This document shows, piece after piece, positions 31,358-41,744 of a stretch of DNA of 64,000 nucleotides. The position numbers and the translations under genes are program-made. The notes beneath the pieces were generated by a model. That model ran no database searches and was not told where the DNA came from. It was given only the letters and a program-made list of their open reading frames with translations. The DNA comes from Eurosta solidaginis (Eukaryota; Arthropoda; Insecta; Diptera; Tephritidae): the NCBI RefSeq assembly GCF_040869045.1, contig NC_090319.1, forward strand, positions 228,012,490 through 228,076,489, in the 5' to 3' direction. How positions within the stretch are numbered: position 1 is the stretch's first letter; every line of letters starts with the position of its first letter.

Positions 31358-31408
31358 AGAATATTGTGGTTGTAGTTGTTGTTGTATTAACAGTGAGAAT
31401 ATTGTGGT
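31358..31408 (-). mobile_element. Tail-only retroposon with 13-bp target duplication
   Basis: AGAATATTGTGGT at 31358-31370 and 31396-31408 flanks just 25 bp (31371-31395), which on the minus strand ends ACAACAACAACTACA. This is the tail type of LINE family A and the SINE-like element, so it looks like an extremely 5'-truncated retroposition. Confidence 0.75.
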
Positions 31409-31620
31409 AGAATGTAAATACATATTTTAGCACAAATTTATACAAATAAGTGTTCTTTCTTAAAACGAACCAATTTCCTTTAACTATTTTGATGCATTCC
31501 CTTCAATTTAACCAAGTGAAAAAACTCCTATGAAATGGCAGAGAAATCTCCCTCTCCCTCACATTCATAATACCTACTTTTCTCCCATAACCAGTTTCCG
31601 CTTTTTCGAACATTGTTCAG

Positions 31621-31720
31621 AATAGGAGGAAAGGGAGAAGTGAAAAAACTCACAAGGAATTTTTATTTAGAATACGAGGAATGGGAGAAGGGAAAAAACT
31701 CGCACGGAATTTTCGTTTAG
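31621..31720. repeat. Two 50-bp direct repeats
   Basis: Units 31621-31670 and 31671-31720 share AATANGAGGAA, GGGAGAAG, GAAAAAACTC, GGAATTTT and TTTAG at identical spacing. Their ends resemble the terminal repeat at 31717-31728. Confidence 0.75.
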
Positions 31721-31983
31721 AATTGGGCTGATAATCTATGCGCTCCCGTATATCTTCTACCACAGAAATAAGTGCCGTAGTACAGCTTCTTTTTGGTCTG
31801 AAATCAGACTGCTGGTCCGTTAAAAGTTTATTTTCGTGCACATACATATGTGGCGATCTGCCCATGTAGGATGCGCTCAACGACCTTCGAAAAAAAGGCG
31901 GTATGTCTATCGGCCTGTACTCTTTATTTTGTTTGGGAATAGGGATAACTTTAACAACTTTCTAACATTTTGGAAAGAGTTTA

Positions 31984-33125
31984 TTAAGGATAGAGTTTAT
32001 TAGGATAGGGTTTATTAAATAGGTTATGTGGGACAGGCTTACGGTTAGAATAATTTTCACAAATTTTGCACAAATTCCGTCTAAACCTATAGCGTTGGAC
32101 TTTACAGAAAGTATGGCTTTCACAACATACACGAACAAACTCGAGAGGACTTCCATCAACATTAAAACGATCACAGTAGTTGTCAATACATACATTAGCA
32201 ACCGAAGGAGGTAACTTTAAAGAACTATCATTGATATCATTAATATCTACATCGGGGAGGACAGAGAGATCAGATTTGGATTTGCCAATTCCAATTTTCT
32301 TGATCGTATTCCAAGTTTCCTTTGAATTTAAAGCGGTGCTGAACTTATTTTCATTGAAATATACTTTAGCCGATTTTATGGCTTTATTGGCAGTGAGTTG
32401 TGCAGCTTTGAAGCGCATATGCATTTCCACAGTTCTGTATCTTTTCCACCGAGAGTAAGCTAGGTTACGCAAGTGAATTAGATGATTAATTCTGACGTCC
32501 AACCATGGATTAGCATTGTGTTTCGTCACCTTAAGTTTCGTAGGAACGTGGTCGTCAAAGAGCTTATTTATGCTGTGTTGAAGGAACTTAGTTTGCCCAT
32601 CCACCGATGCCATCGTTCGAATCATTCTCCAGTCGACAGACTCCACTGCTTCAGCAAGTGCACTATAATTCATACGTTTGAAAGTTGTAAGTAATGAATA
32701 GGAGGTCGTGTATAGAAAAATTGGGAGCAGACAGCTGGTCGTAAAGAAGTACTTTCTCTGAGTCGTTTACAAAGAAGAGGTCTAGCAGCGAGGAACTAGT
32801 GTTGGTACGGTAATGTTAGCAGGGAAGAGTCCCAGAGATTCCTAACTTAGCTTAAGACTAGAATCAACGAGCAGGTTGCTGTTGAAGTCACTAGCTAGGA
32901 CAATATTTTCGTAATTTAAGAGAAGAGGTTGCAGAAAATCAGTAAAGCTAGCAACATTTACTTGGCGATTAGGTCTATATGCACAGCCGACAAGGAGCTT
33001 ATCTCACTTTGATGAAAAACCATCAACGAACACAAATTCTACACAATCACCGGTACAAGAGCTACAACATGATTTACAGGACAAACTACTATTAACATAT
33101 ATAGCAACACCACCACCACTTCTGT
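31984..33125 (-). pseudogene. LINE endonuclease C-terminal part and linker
   Basis: The frameshifted upstream part contains RSGGGVAIYVNSSLSC (near 33100), ASDFNSNLLV (GDFN position with Ser, near 32890) and an LVPRCSTSSL end. The open 229-codon frame 32673-31984 encodes the linker: DGQTKFLQHSINKLFDDHVP, NPWLDVRINHLIHLRNLAYSRW and KYRTVEMHMRFKA-like sequence, then the start of the RT region (YCDRFNVDGSPLEFV). A frameshift near 32090 moves the motif AIGLDGICAKFVK to another frame. Confidence 0.75.
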
Positions 33126-33139
33126 CAGCTCTGCACAAA

Positions 33140-33507
33140 CCATGAAGCCTCTAACATTGCTAAAACGATACGCAAAGCTGGAAACCACTGTATCCCTCAA
33201 GCATCACCCTGCGGAAGAAACCACGTGCCCTGGTGGAATAAAGAACTCACTACACTAAGGAGAGAGAAAAAGCAAGCTTGGCATAGATTTAGAAGAAACC
33301 CCATACCCACCAACCTTATGAATTTCAAAAAATTAAATGCCAAATTCCGGAAAGAAATGAAAATCCAAAAAAAAGTGCAGCTTCTTAAAATTTACTGAGC
33401 AGATTTCTCCAACTCCTCTGTGTCCGAAATCTGGAATAAAATTAACAGACTATGCCATAGAAATCCACACACACCTTTAGTTGCAATTAAAACCAACAAC
33501 TGCATAT
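33140..33507 (+). pseudogene. Jockey-type LINE, continuation after the antisense LINE
   Basis: The frame resumes with NIAKTIRKAGNHCIPQ and VPWWNKELTTLRREKKQAWH, the linker after the endonuclease, then FKKLNAKFRKEMKIQKK, one in-frame stop (LLKIY then TGA) and VSEIWNKINRLCHRNP. It breaks at 33507-33512, where gypsy sequence begins. In unit 2 the same gene continues after the complete gypsy at 50145. About 80-100 residues between AEQFG and this block are missing. Confidence 0.78.
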
Positions 33508-33512
33508 CCTCT

Positions 33513-34935
33513 ATAGGAAGTAAGAAATAAATATTTCCTATTGAAATTTAGAAATAAAATTATTTTATTATCTCACAATGAAAAAGGTTAATGACGAACT
33601 GAACAATGAAAACTTGAACAATAAAAAATAAATGTTCGTTGCTAAGCACCACTTTTGTTCTGAAAACTTGAACTGCACCGCCACACTACCCTCCTTGGTA
33701 GAGAATTTGGCACAAATCCAAAATTTCTCGAAATCGAATTTTCCTGCCGGACCGCATCGCGTATTCTGGAACTGGTGCATTTTTAGGAACAGGTACAGAC
33801 GTTGAAACAGGAACAGATGTAGAAGTAGGAATAGGTGTTGAAACAATGTCATCTTGAATAACAAAAGCTGGTTTTACACGATCAATAGAGACTTTAGTTG
33901 GTTCATTTCGAATTTTGAGTGTGACTGTTTTTTTTATCACTTCATACGGGCCGGTGTATGGAGGCTGGAGTGCTTTAAGAAATGGTCCAACTTTGAGAAA
34001 GGCATGACTGCATTTCGAAAGTTCCTTGAAAACAAAAACTCCAGGTTGACAGTATCTTGATGCTGGAAGTGGACTTAAGCGCGACATAAAATCACGTAAA
34101 CTTGAAAGAAAACTGCTTGTATCATCGGAAGTTTTGTGTCCAAGACTTGAAGAAAGAAATTCAAATGGCAAACGAATCGTTTCACCATAAACCATTTCAT
34201 AGGAAGTAGCCTTGATATCGTCTTTAAAAGCTGAGCGAATTCCAAGTAGAACTAGAGGCAAAGCCCGAACCCAGTCAATGTCGGAATGAGCCATGATTGC
34301 GGCTTTCAAGTGACGATGTAATCGTTCGACTAAACCAATTGTTTAACAAAAAATTTGAAAAGATGAGAAGAAAATTGAGCTCCACGATCTGAGGTTATAA
34401 TTTCAGGAACGCCAAAGCGAGATATCCAACAATCAAAAAGTGCAGGAGTCACATTAACTGCAGTTATGTTCTGCAAAGGATAAACCTCAGGCCATCAAGT
34501 AAAACGATCGATGACAGTCAAGCAAAATCGAAAAGAACATGCAAGTGGAAGTGGACCAATCAGATCAATGTGAATATGCGAAAATCTCTTTGTTGGAGTT
34601 TCAAAATTTTCAAGTGAAGCGTGAACATGGCGTGAAATTTTTCATCGTTGACAAGCATTACAAGCACGAGCCCAATTTCGACAGTCTTTATTCATTGACG
34701 GCCACACAAAACGATCGCTAATTAACTTGAGCGAAGAATTGGCACCTGGATGGCTCAAGTTATATAGCTGATCAAAAACAGAACGACGAAACGGTGATGT
34801 GATGAATGTCCGAGCTTTTCCTGTTGATGTATCACAAAACACAGTAAGTGAGGAACCAGGAATTGGCACACGCTCGATGCAGAGAGAAGAATTTTCTTGA
34901 GTAATTCTTTTAAGTTCATCGTCTTCTTCTTGAGA
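33513..34935 (-). mobile_element. Gypsy (CsRn1-type), 3' part only
   Basis: Unit 1 contains only the 3' LTR (33513-33685), the integrase C-terminus (34309-33686, ending with a QPPYTGPYEVI block) and the integrase zinc region (34869-34642). It is cut at 34935 by the duplication junction. The 5-bp CCTCT at 33508-33512 is the same target duplication seen for the complete copy in unit 2. Confidence 0.9.
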
Positions 34936-36479
34936 GTCGTCGACTTGCTATCTACGTAGTATGCTAAAGCTTCTACATTGCTCAATTATCTTGCATCTGG
35001 CTCACATGTCATCTTTTTGCCGGATATTTGAGTGGTTTCATGTGATTGTGATTCCGCGTTGATACTTCTGCCGCATAAAGTAACTCACCAGGACTTATAG
35101 ATTGCAAGAGGTCATCCACTCGACGCCGTTTGGTTTTTTCACTGCAGCTAACAAAGTCCTTCTTTCGTTTTCCGGGGTCGGGGTTACCTGAAGAAGTGGT
35201 TGGTTGATCTGATGGCAACTTTGAATCCACCGTTATTGGAAATGTGAAGTCTGCACTCGAAAGCCACTCCGAGTTTTTATTCAAAAATCGCTCCTTATGT
35301 CTTCCAGAAGTGTTCCACTTTTGATGCAGCTTCGACGAATATGTCGATATTTGTAAGCTTACTTTTTATCGAATACTCGGCTGCTTCGCTTAAATCGTAC
35401 TTAAGTACAACAAAATCCAATAATTCTTGATATCTGGTTTCCTTCGAATGTTGAACCCAAATGTCAAAAAACTCCGTTCTTGGTGCGGTTATACTAAACT
35501 GCTTTGTGTTGTTGGTTTTCCGACAGGGTGAATAGCTGAGGATTGTTGTGCTGCCATCTTAAGTGTCGTTGATCGTTCTGATTTGTTATCCAATGTGAAG
35601 TATTTATATTACATTCAAGTATTGGCGTAGATGCTACCAAATGGGGTTGTCTTGTGTAGCGTTCCTGTGTGGTTATACCTGCATTAGGATTGTTTTGTAT
35701 GTACCTGTTTTTATGCCTTGGTGACTGGTGCGGTAGGTTGTGGCAGGTTGAAGTCAGTGATCTTCGCCTTTTTGCTTTTGGTGTGCTCTGGTTGACCTTG
35801 CGCGTTTATTTTTGTGTGTTTTATGGCTACGTGTTTGTTCCCTGTACCTGGGAATTGGTTTTGCCGTTTTTAGATCAGCTTTAAAGGTTCAAATATCTCG
35901 TCGGAGCTGGTACGTACATACATCCTATTTTATATGTGGAGATAACAAAATCTACAAAAAAGAAAATTAAAAATAGATGTGCAAGGAATTCGCAATGATT
36001 TTTTCTTTCTACTATTAGAGAATACTTCCGACTAAATTTAAAAAAAAAATTTAGCCCGGGTGTCCGCGGATGTATGTAACTTTCTTGTCCCTAAAGTTAA
36101 AAATATAGAGAAAAAATACCTTTTCTTATTAATAACGAAATGTTAAATATATTGAAAATACTCTAATTGCGAAAGAATTACTATTAAAAAATTTTACTTA
36201 CCTTCGGGCTTAGAATGCATCCAAAAAATTATATAAAAGTGTTCACTTAAAAGAAATATGAAGTTAAATATTCAACAAGAATTTTGCAAATTAATCAATG
36301 CATTTTACGGTCACTCCTGCCTTCTTACTTCAATTACTCAATATACATATATGAGCAAAAATATAAAAAAAAGCAGATATCCCGTTATTTTGTTTGTTTT
36401 CTTTCATTTCTCATTACACTTTTCTTGTAATAAGAACTTTGTTTTTGTCCAGCTAGCTTGTTCTACACGAAACACTGTG
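34936..36479 (-). mobile_element. Transib/RAG1-like element, duplicated 5' end
   Basis: Copy of 22678-24221. It has the right terminal repeat (36443-36479, heptamer 36479-36473), the 5' UTR and the N-terminal third of the transposase up to VDSKST, where the junction cuts it. CAGCG follows at 36480-36484. It carries one usable-looking RSS-like end and no partner end in this unit. Confidence 0.92.
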
Positions 36480-36484
36480 CAGCG

Positions 36485-38022
36485 ACGCAAAATCCAACTA
36501 TTCGCGAAATCCAAATCTGCAATTTGAAAGTCTAAAAAAAAGGTGAAAAATTTAACTACTAACTACTTATGTTGAAGAAATGTGGACTAAAAGCGAAAAA
36601 TTTGCTTGCCGTCACACGTGTGCCACATAAATGTTCGTACCAACCAAAACAAAGAAAGAAGAATGCTGAATAAAATAAGTATGTGAAAATTATAGCGGGT
36701 GTTGGTATACGTTGCCAGAAAGGAAGCCTACGAAATCCAAAAAAAATAAAAAAAAATTTTTAATCACAAAAATTACAAAAAAATTTAAAATCCACAAAAA
36801 ATGTTGAAATCGAAATAAACAAAACTACAAAAATATATAAAATAAAAAAAAAAGTACAAAATGTAAAAAAAAATTTTTTTAAAATGAAAAAAATAAAAAA
36901 AAATCAAAAACTGAAAATTACAAAAAAAATTTCCTAAAAATTCGAAGTCCAAATTTAAGGTTTGTGGAAAATGTTTAGAAATTAAACAAAACACATTAAT
37001 TTTAAACAAAAACAATTACTCACAAAAATTACATACATGAAAATCAAAAAAAAAAAATAGGAGACGAAATTCATAATTTTCTACACAAAAATTACATGCA
37101 CTAACTTTTACCAAAAATACAAAATTTACTATGTTACTAAAAATCAAATCTAACATAATTGGATAATACATAAAACTTTCACTCTACGAAAAAAACGATT
37201 TCAAAAAAAGAAAAAAAATTATTAATTTTGAACTATATATGTATGTATGTGCATATGTATGTGCTGGTGCGTACAGTCTTCCGAAAAGCCAGTCCCAGTG
37301 ATGAATAACGGCGCATAAAATAGCGGCACTAAAACCGTAAAATTATCTGTGTAGAATAAAATAACGGCACTAAAGCCGTCAAATCATCTATAAAGCATTA
37401 ATTAACAACATTAACATTGCGGCACTAAAGCCGAAAAATCACCCTTAATGCAAGTGCGCAATAAAATAACGGCACTTAAACAGTATCATCGTATATCACA
37501 GTACAGCAGAAGAAAAAAAAGAGGACAGAACAGCAGGCAGAGCAGCGGCAGCACAGTAAGGCAGAGGAGCGCAGCAAAGTACAGCAATGTACATATGTAT
37601 GTATGAATAAAGTTATATTTTAATATATATGTATATTAAATTGATTTTGACATTACAATAAAAATTTAAATTTTAATAACCTTTCGAATTTCTACACTTG
37701 ACAAAAAAAGTTACCATTAAATAATTACAATTTTAATGTTATTGATATCGAAATATACATTTAAACAATTTCATTTAACGAGTTAAAGCGGGGATTACCC
37801 TTATTGCATTGCGTTGAAAAAAAACTTGACTGTGAAGCAAATTGGAAATGTTTATAAAAATGCGAAAAATTATTGCAACTTTTTGACTTGGAAAAAGGAT
37901 CAGAAGTTCAAAATTGTAGTTTTAATATGAAATTATTTAAAATTATATATAATTAAATGAAGTTGAATGAAAATTTTCCCAAATTATTAAATAAATTATA
38001 AATTAAAAGTTGCTTTGAAGCA
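36485..38022. other. A-rich noncoding DNA, duplicate
   Basis: Copy of 24227-25764, including the A-runs, the microsatellites and the CGGC hairpin array near 37305-37485. The single-base homopolymer differences between the units include one here (A-run near 37187). Confidence 0.6.
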
Positions 38023-40193
38023 TGCATATTGCTTTGCTGAGATCTGGCTTAAGGAAGATAATTATAACTCAGATATCTTCTCGTGTAACTATGTCGTGTA
38101 TAGGTAAAGATCTCATTACGTAGTGCCAGTCTATTTATTTGCTGCTGCTATATTCCGCCACGTTCGGATATGCATGTTTATACTCAACATAGCTTATCTA
38201 TATGTAGTGTTTACTCTCAGTTGCGAGATAGGGACCGCCTGGTGGTGCTTGCTGACTTCAATTTGCCTACAGTAAGTTGGATTGGCAACAGTGAATTAAA
38301 CTTTTTGACGTCCACCACTCAGCATGATCTTTGTAAGAGTGCTTGATATACATTTACTACAATTAAACAATATATTAAATTGCAAAAATAAAATGCTGGA
38401 TTTGGTATTTGCGGATGACCCTGTGGTATTGCTCTCAAGCGAATTCCCCCATTATCACTTCCAGAGGATCCACTTCATCCTACACTTGTGGTAATGCTTG
38501 ATTATGCTCAGCCTGTGTTGTTTGATGCAGCAAAAGTAAAATCTAGCTTTCGATCAAGATGTTTTTGTAAGGCAGATTTTAATAAGCTGAATTATCTTAT
38601 TTCCACCCATGACTGGTCGGATCTATATGCTTGTAAAGATGTCGAGTCAGCAACTTCTATTTTTTACAGTTCTCTCGATGGTTTCTTTGCATGCTGTGTA
38701 CCTCTTCGTCATGGCAATGCTGGAACGGGCAAACCCCCGTGGTTCTCAAGACATCTTGTAAGTCTATATAATATTAAATCTAGGCTATACAAAGGATTTA
38801 AAATATCAGGATCATGCTCCGATTTTTCTAAATATTTAGTTGCTAGATCAAACTTTCATCGTTGTGGTTGTTGTTGTAGCGATTAGGTTACTCCCCGAAG
38901 GCTTTGGGGAGTGTTATCGATGTGATGGTCCTTTGTCGTATACAGATCCGATACGCTCCGGTAACACAGCACCATTAAGGTGCTGGCCCGACCATCTCGG
39001 AAACGATTTATATGGCCACATTAAACCTTCAGGCCATCCCTCCCTCCCCACCCCCAAGTTCCATGAGGAGCTTGGGGTCGCCAGAGCCTCGTCTGTTAGT
39101 GAAACGGGATTCGCCGCTCGAAGGTGAGGTTGACAATTGGGTTGGAGAAGCTATATATTGCGCTACACAACCCCTTGAATCCCAAACTTTCACCTTTTAA
39201 TCAGCAGTGCTATAAACGTTACTTAAATCGGTGTAAGCTTCAATTTTTTAACAACCCGAAACAATTCTTTAGTTTTGTCAATTCTAAGAGAAAACCCTCA
39301 GGATTTCCATCTGCTTTGGCCTATGGATGTAAGAACGCAAGCTCGGATGATGATGTTGCCAACTTATTTGCTGAATACTTTAAGTCGACCTCTTCATCTC
39401 AACTTTTTCAATCGGATCTCTATCCTTACACCTTAGAAAGTTCTAATTGTATTCTGGTTCCTGTCGTAGATATAGATACTGTTCTGAAGAGTCTTCTGGA
39501 GTTGAAACCAATTACCTCTCCGGGTCCAGATGGTGTTCCTAATTGTGTTCTAAAGTGTTGCGCTGTCAACTTATCTAAGCCGATCCCTAAATTATTTACA
39601 CTATCTCTTGAATCTTCTGTATTCCCTTCAATTTGGAAGCAATCATTTATTATTCCCTTACATAAGAAAGGTAGTAGGTCCAATATCGAGAACTACAGGG
39701 GCATAGCTAAACTTTCGGCTATTCCTAAAATGTTTGAAAAGATCATCACCTGCCAAATTCAATATGCATGTACTTCTTTATTATCACCCAGCCAACATGG
39801 TTTTGTGTGTAGAAGATCAACCACAACCAACTTGTTTGGTTCACCTCTCTAGTCATGGATGGATTTTTATCCAATAAGCAAACCGATGTTATTTATACCG
39901 ACTTCAGCAAAGCATTTGATTCTGTTTTTAACTCATAAACTTGACTTACTGGGTTTTTCGGAGAATTTATTACTTTGACTTCGCAGCTATATCTTAAATA
40001 GAACTCAGCGAGTTATGTTCAAAAACAGTCTCTCAGAGTCGATAGAAGTAACTTCGGGTGTGCCTCAGGGTAGCCATCTGGGTCCATTACTTTTTACCCT
40101 CTTTATAAATGACTTAAGAATGGTTATCTCGTATTCCCGTGTTCTAATGTATGCAGATGATGTTAAACTATGCTCAGAAATGTGTGGCTGAAA
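38023..40193 (+). mobile_element. LINE C, duplicate copy
   Basis: Copy of 25765-27935 with the same lesions. The linker frame is 38488-38886. The RT frame is 39124-39852, with SPGPDGVPN near 39516 and YADD near 40150. One substitution from unit 1 was noted near 38108 (AAATATC versus AAAGATC). Confidence 0.88.
38849..39192 (-). mobile_element. SINE-like retroposon, duplicate copy
   Basis: Copy of 26591-26934 with the same CAAACTTTCA target duplication (38849-38858 and 39183-39192) and AAC-type tail. Confidence 0.85.
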
Positions 40194-40197
40194 AGGC

Positions 40198-41744
40198 TCA
40201 CATTTTAGTACAAAGTCAAGGTGCAACCTTATATTCCCAGTTCATTGCGTTGCAAGAGCTGCCAAAAACTAGGGCACACCAAAAAAAGGTGCACCAGCAA
40301 CCCAATATGCGATAATTGCAACCTTCCGCTTCATAGTCCTGACGCATGCGTCAGAACTTAATGCGCCGACTGCGTCGAAGAACACCCATCATCGGACCGC
40401 AACCGTCCAAAGTTTATCCAAGCCAGAGAAATCCTTATGATTAAAACCATTAAAAAATGCAGCCTAAGCGAAGCACGCGTAAAATATAAAAATAGTTTAC
40501 CACCATCGCAACGCCTAAACACATACGCCAGCACCATAAAAATGGCACATCCACCAATACAGACGCCACAAATCCTAAGGATAAAAAGCTTACCAAAAAT
40601 AACCACCCTACCGACTCCAATTTACCTACAAACAACACCATTACAAACCACTCTACAAATCTAACCGAAAAGCCAAGTTCAAGCACCAACTTTAAAAACA
40701 ATTCTACTCATTCTCACTGTAAAAACTGTTCAACCCCACAAACTAATAAACTACCTAACCAAAAAAGTTCAACATCAGAATCAAAACTTACACAGCTATT
40801 GTCACCAATATCCGTTTTCATTCAAAATCTCTTAAAAAATAAAGACTACTACGTCAAAGACAATGACATCAGCAACAAATCCTTCTCGATGGATTACTCC
40901 ATAGCGGATCTTTAAACCCAATCTCTGTAAAGCCCCCGCTTCTGTAAAGCTCACCTTTACAAAAGACAGAGCACTCCCTTCTCTCCTTCTTTCAATCATG
41001 AACCTAAATATTCTCCAGTTTTTTACAACAACTTCACTGAACTAAGCTGCTATTCAAACAGCACAACCCAAGTGTTATCGCAATCCAAGAAACCCATTGC
41101 CCTCACATTCTAAATCTAGCTTATCTAAATAGTTACTCCATATACTTTGTAAATGCGATTTCTAATACTACAGCCAAACAGGGAGGCGGCTTAGTAATAA
41201 GGAGCAACATACCACACAAAAAGATCGGCGTAAACTCTCATCTCTAATTGGTGCTGATCGAAGTCGAATTAAGCATCAAATTCACCGTGGCATCCATCTA
41301 TATCCCCCCTTGTGAAAAATTCAGCCACAGAGACTTAACCAACATTTTCGGATCAGTTAACACCCCTCTTATAGTGCTCAGTGATTTCAACGGTTGGAGC
41401 AGCCTATGGGGTGCTACCACCACCAATCGCCGAGGACATATAATAGAAAATGCTATAAGGTTATCCGGCCTGAGCGTTTGAAATGATGGCAGTCCGACCC
41501 ACTTTTCCACCCACTCCTCCTTTTCCCATGTAGACATATCTCTTTGCTCTCCTCCATTGTTTCCACTAATAAAGTGGAACATATTAGATTACCTCCATAA
41601 CAGTGACCACTTCCCTATAACCCTAAGTTCCTCACTAAATCCTAATATTTCCTATCGCACCAAAATTCCTCTTGGATTTTTCTGACTGGGAGAACTTTAA
41701 AAAAGACGTTGACCACGAATTAAGAGCCCGTGCTGAACAATTTG
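40198..41744 (+). pseudogene. Jockey-type LINE Gag knuckles and endonuclease, duplicate
   Basis: Copy of 27940-29486: CCHC knuckles near 40245-40335, the endonuclease frame 41248-41481 with SDFNGWSSLWG, and SDHFPI near 41603. It has the same stops and frameshifts as unit 1. Confidence 0.82.

Larger units (their letters stand above)
30829..31730. mobile_element. Unclassified DNA-transposon-like insertion
   Basis: It begins CCAATTCTAAA (30829) and ends TTTAGAATTGGG (31717-31728), so it has short inverted ends, and it splits an RT between motifs. It holds two 50-bp sub-terminal direct repeats at 31621-31720, an inverted CCGCGG/CGCGG patch near 30843-30870 and no transposase. It is repeated in unit 2 at 43087-43988. 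Likely a non-autonomous element; superfamily unknown. Confidence 0.5.
29776..31880 (-). pseudogene. LINE reverse transcriptase, interrupted
   Basis: RT finger motifs lie at 31880-31730 (LTDQQSDFRPKRSCTTALIS, VVEDIRERID). After the 0.9-kb insertion the palm resumes near 30830 with LLDHSKTVDSVDHTLLRK (motif A with substitutions), then PQGSILDPLLFVLYINGLP near 30600. The catalytic box reads YPDD instead of YADD (near 30525). The post-palm region follows (NLGIFFNKTLTWKDD) and the C-terminal block SSIRLWNSLPARIRQ lies near 29855. Stops and frameshifts separate all these pieces. Confidence 0.78.
29487..33135 (-). mobile_element. Antisense Jockey/CR1-group LINE nested in the Jockey-type LINE
   Basis: The minus strand carries endonuclease pieces (33125-32700), a linker, the RT and a 3' UTR ending near 29490. 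It splits the plus-strand Jockey LINE. A separate 0.9-kb insertion occupies about 30829-31730 between RT finger and palm motifs. Many stops make it inactive. No clear target duplication was found. Confidence 0.8.
22678..34935. repeat. Tandem duplication, unit 1 (12,258 bp)
   Basis: The whole segment recurs at 34936-47193 in the same orientation. By eye I noted only two substitutions and four single-base homopolymer length differences. The left breakpoint falls in the Transib transposase (GA|GTCGTCGAC) and the right one in gypsy pol (TTGAGA|TTCAACC). The junction reads TTGAGA|GTCGTC, leaving a 2-bp overlap GA. Confidence 0.95.
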
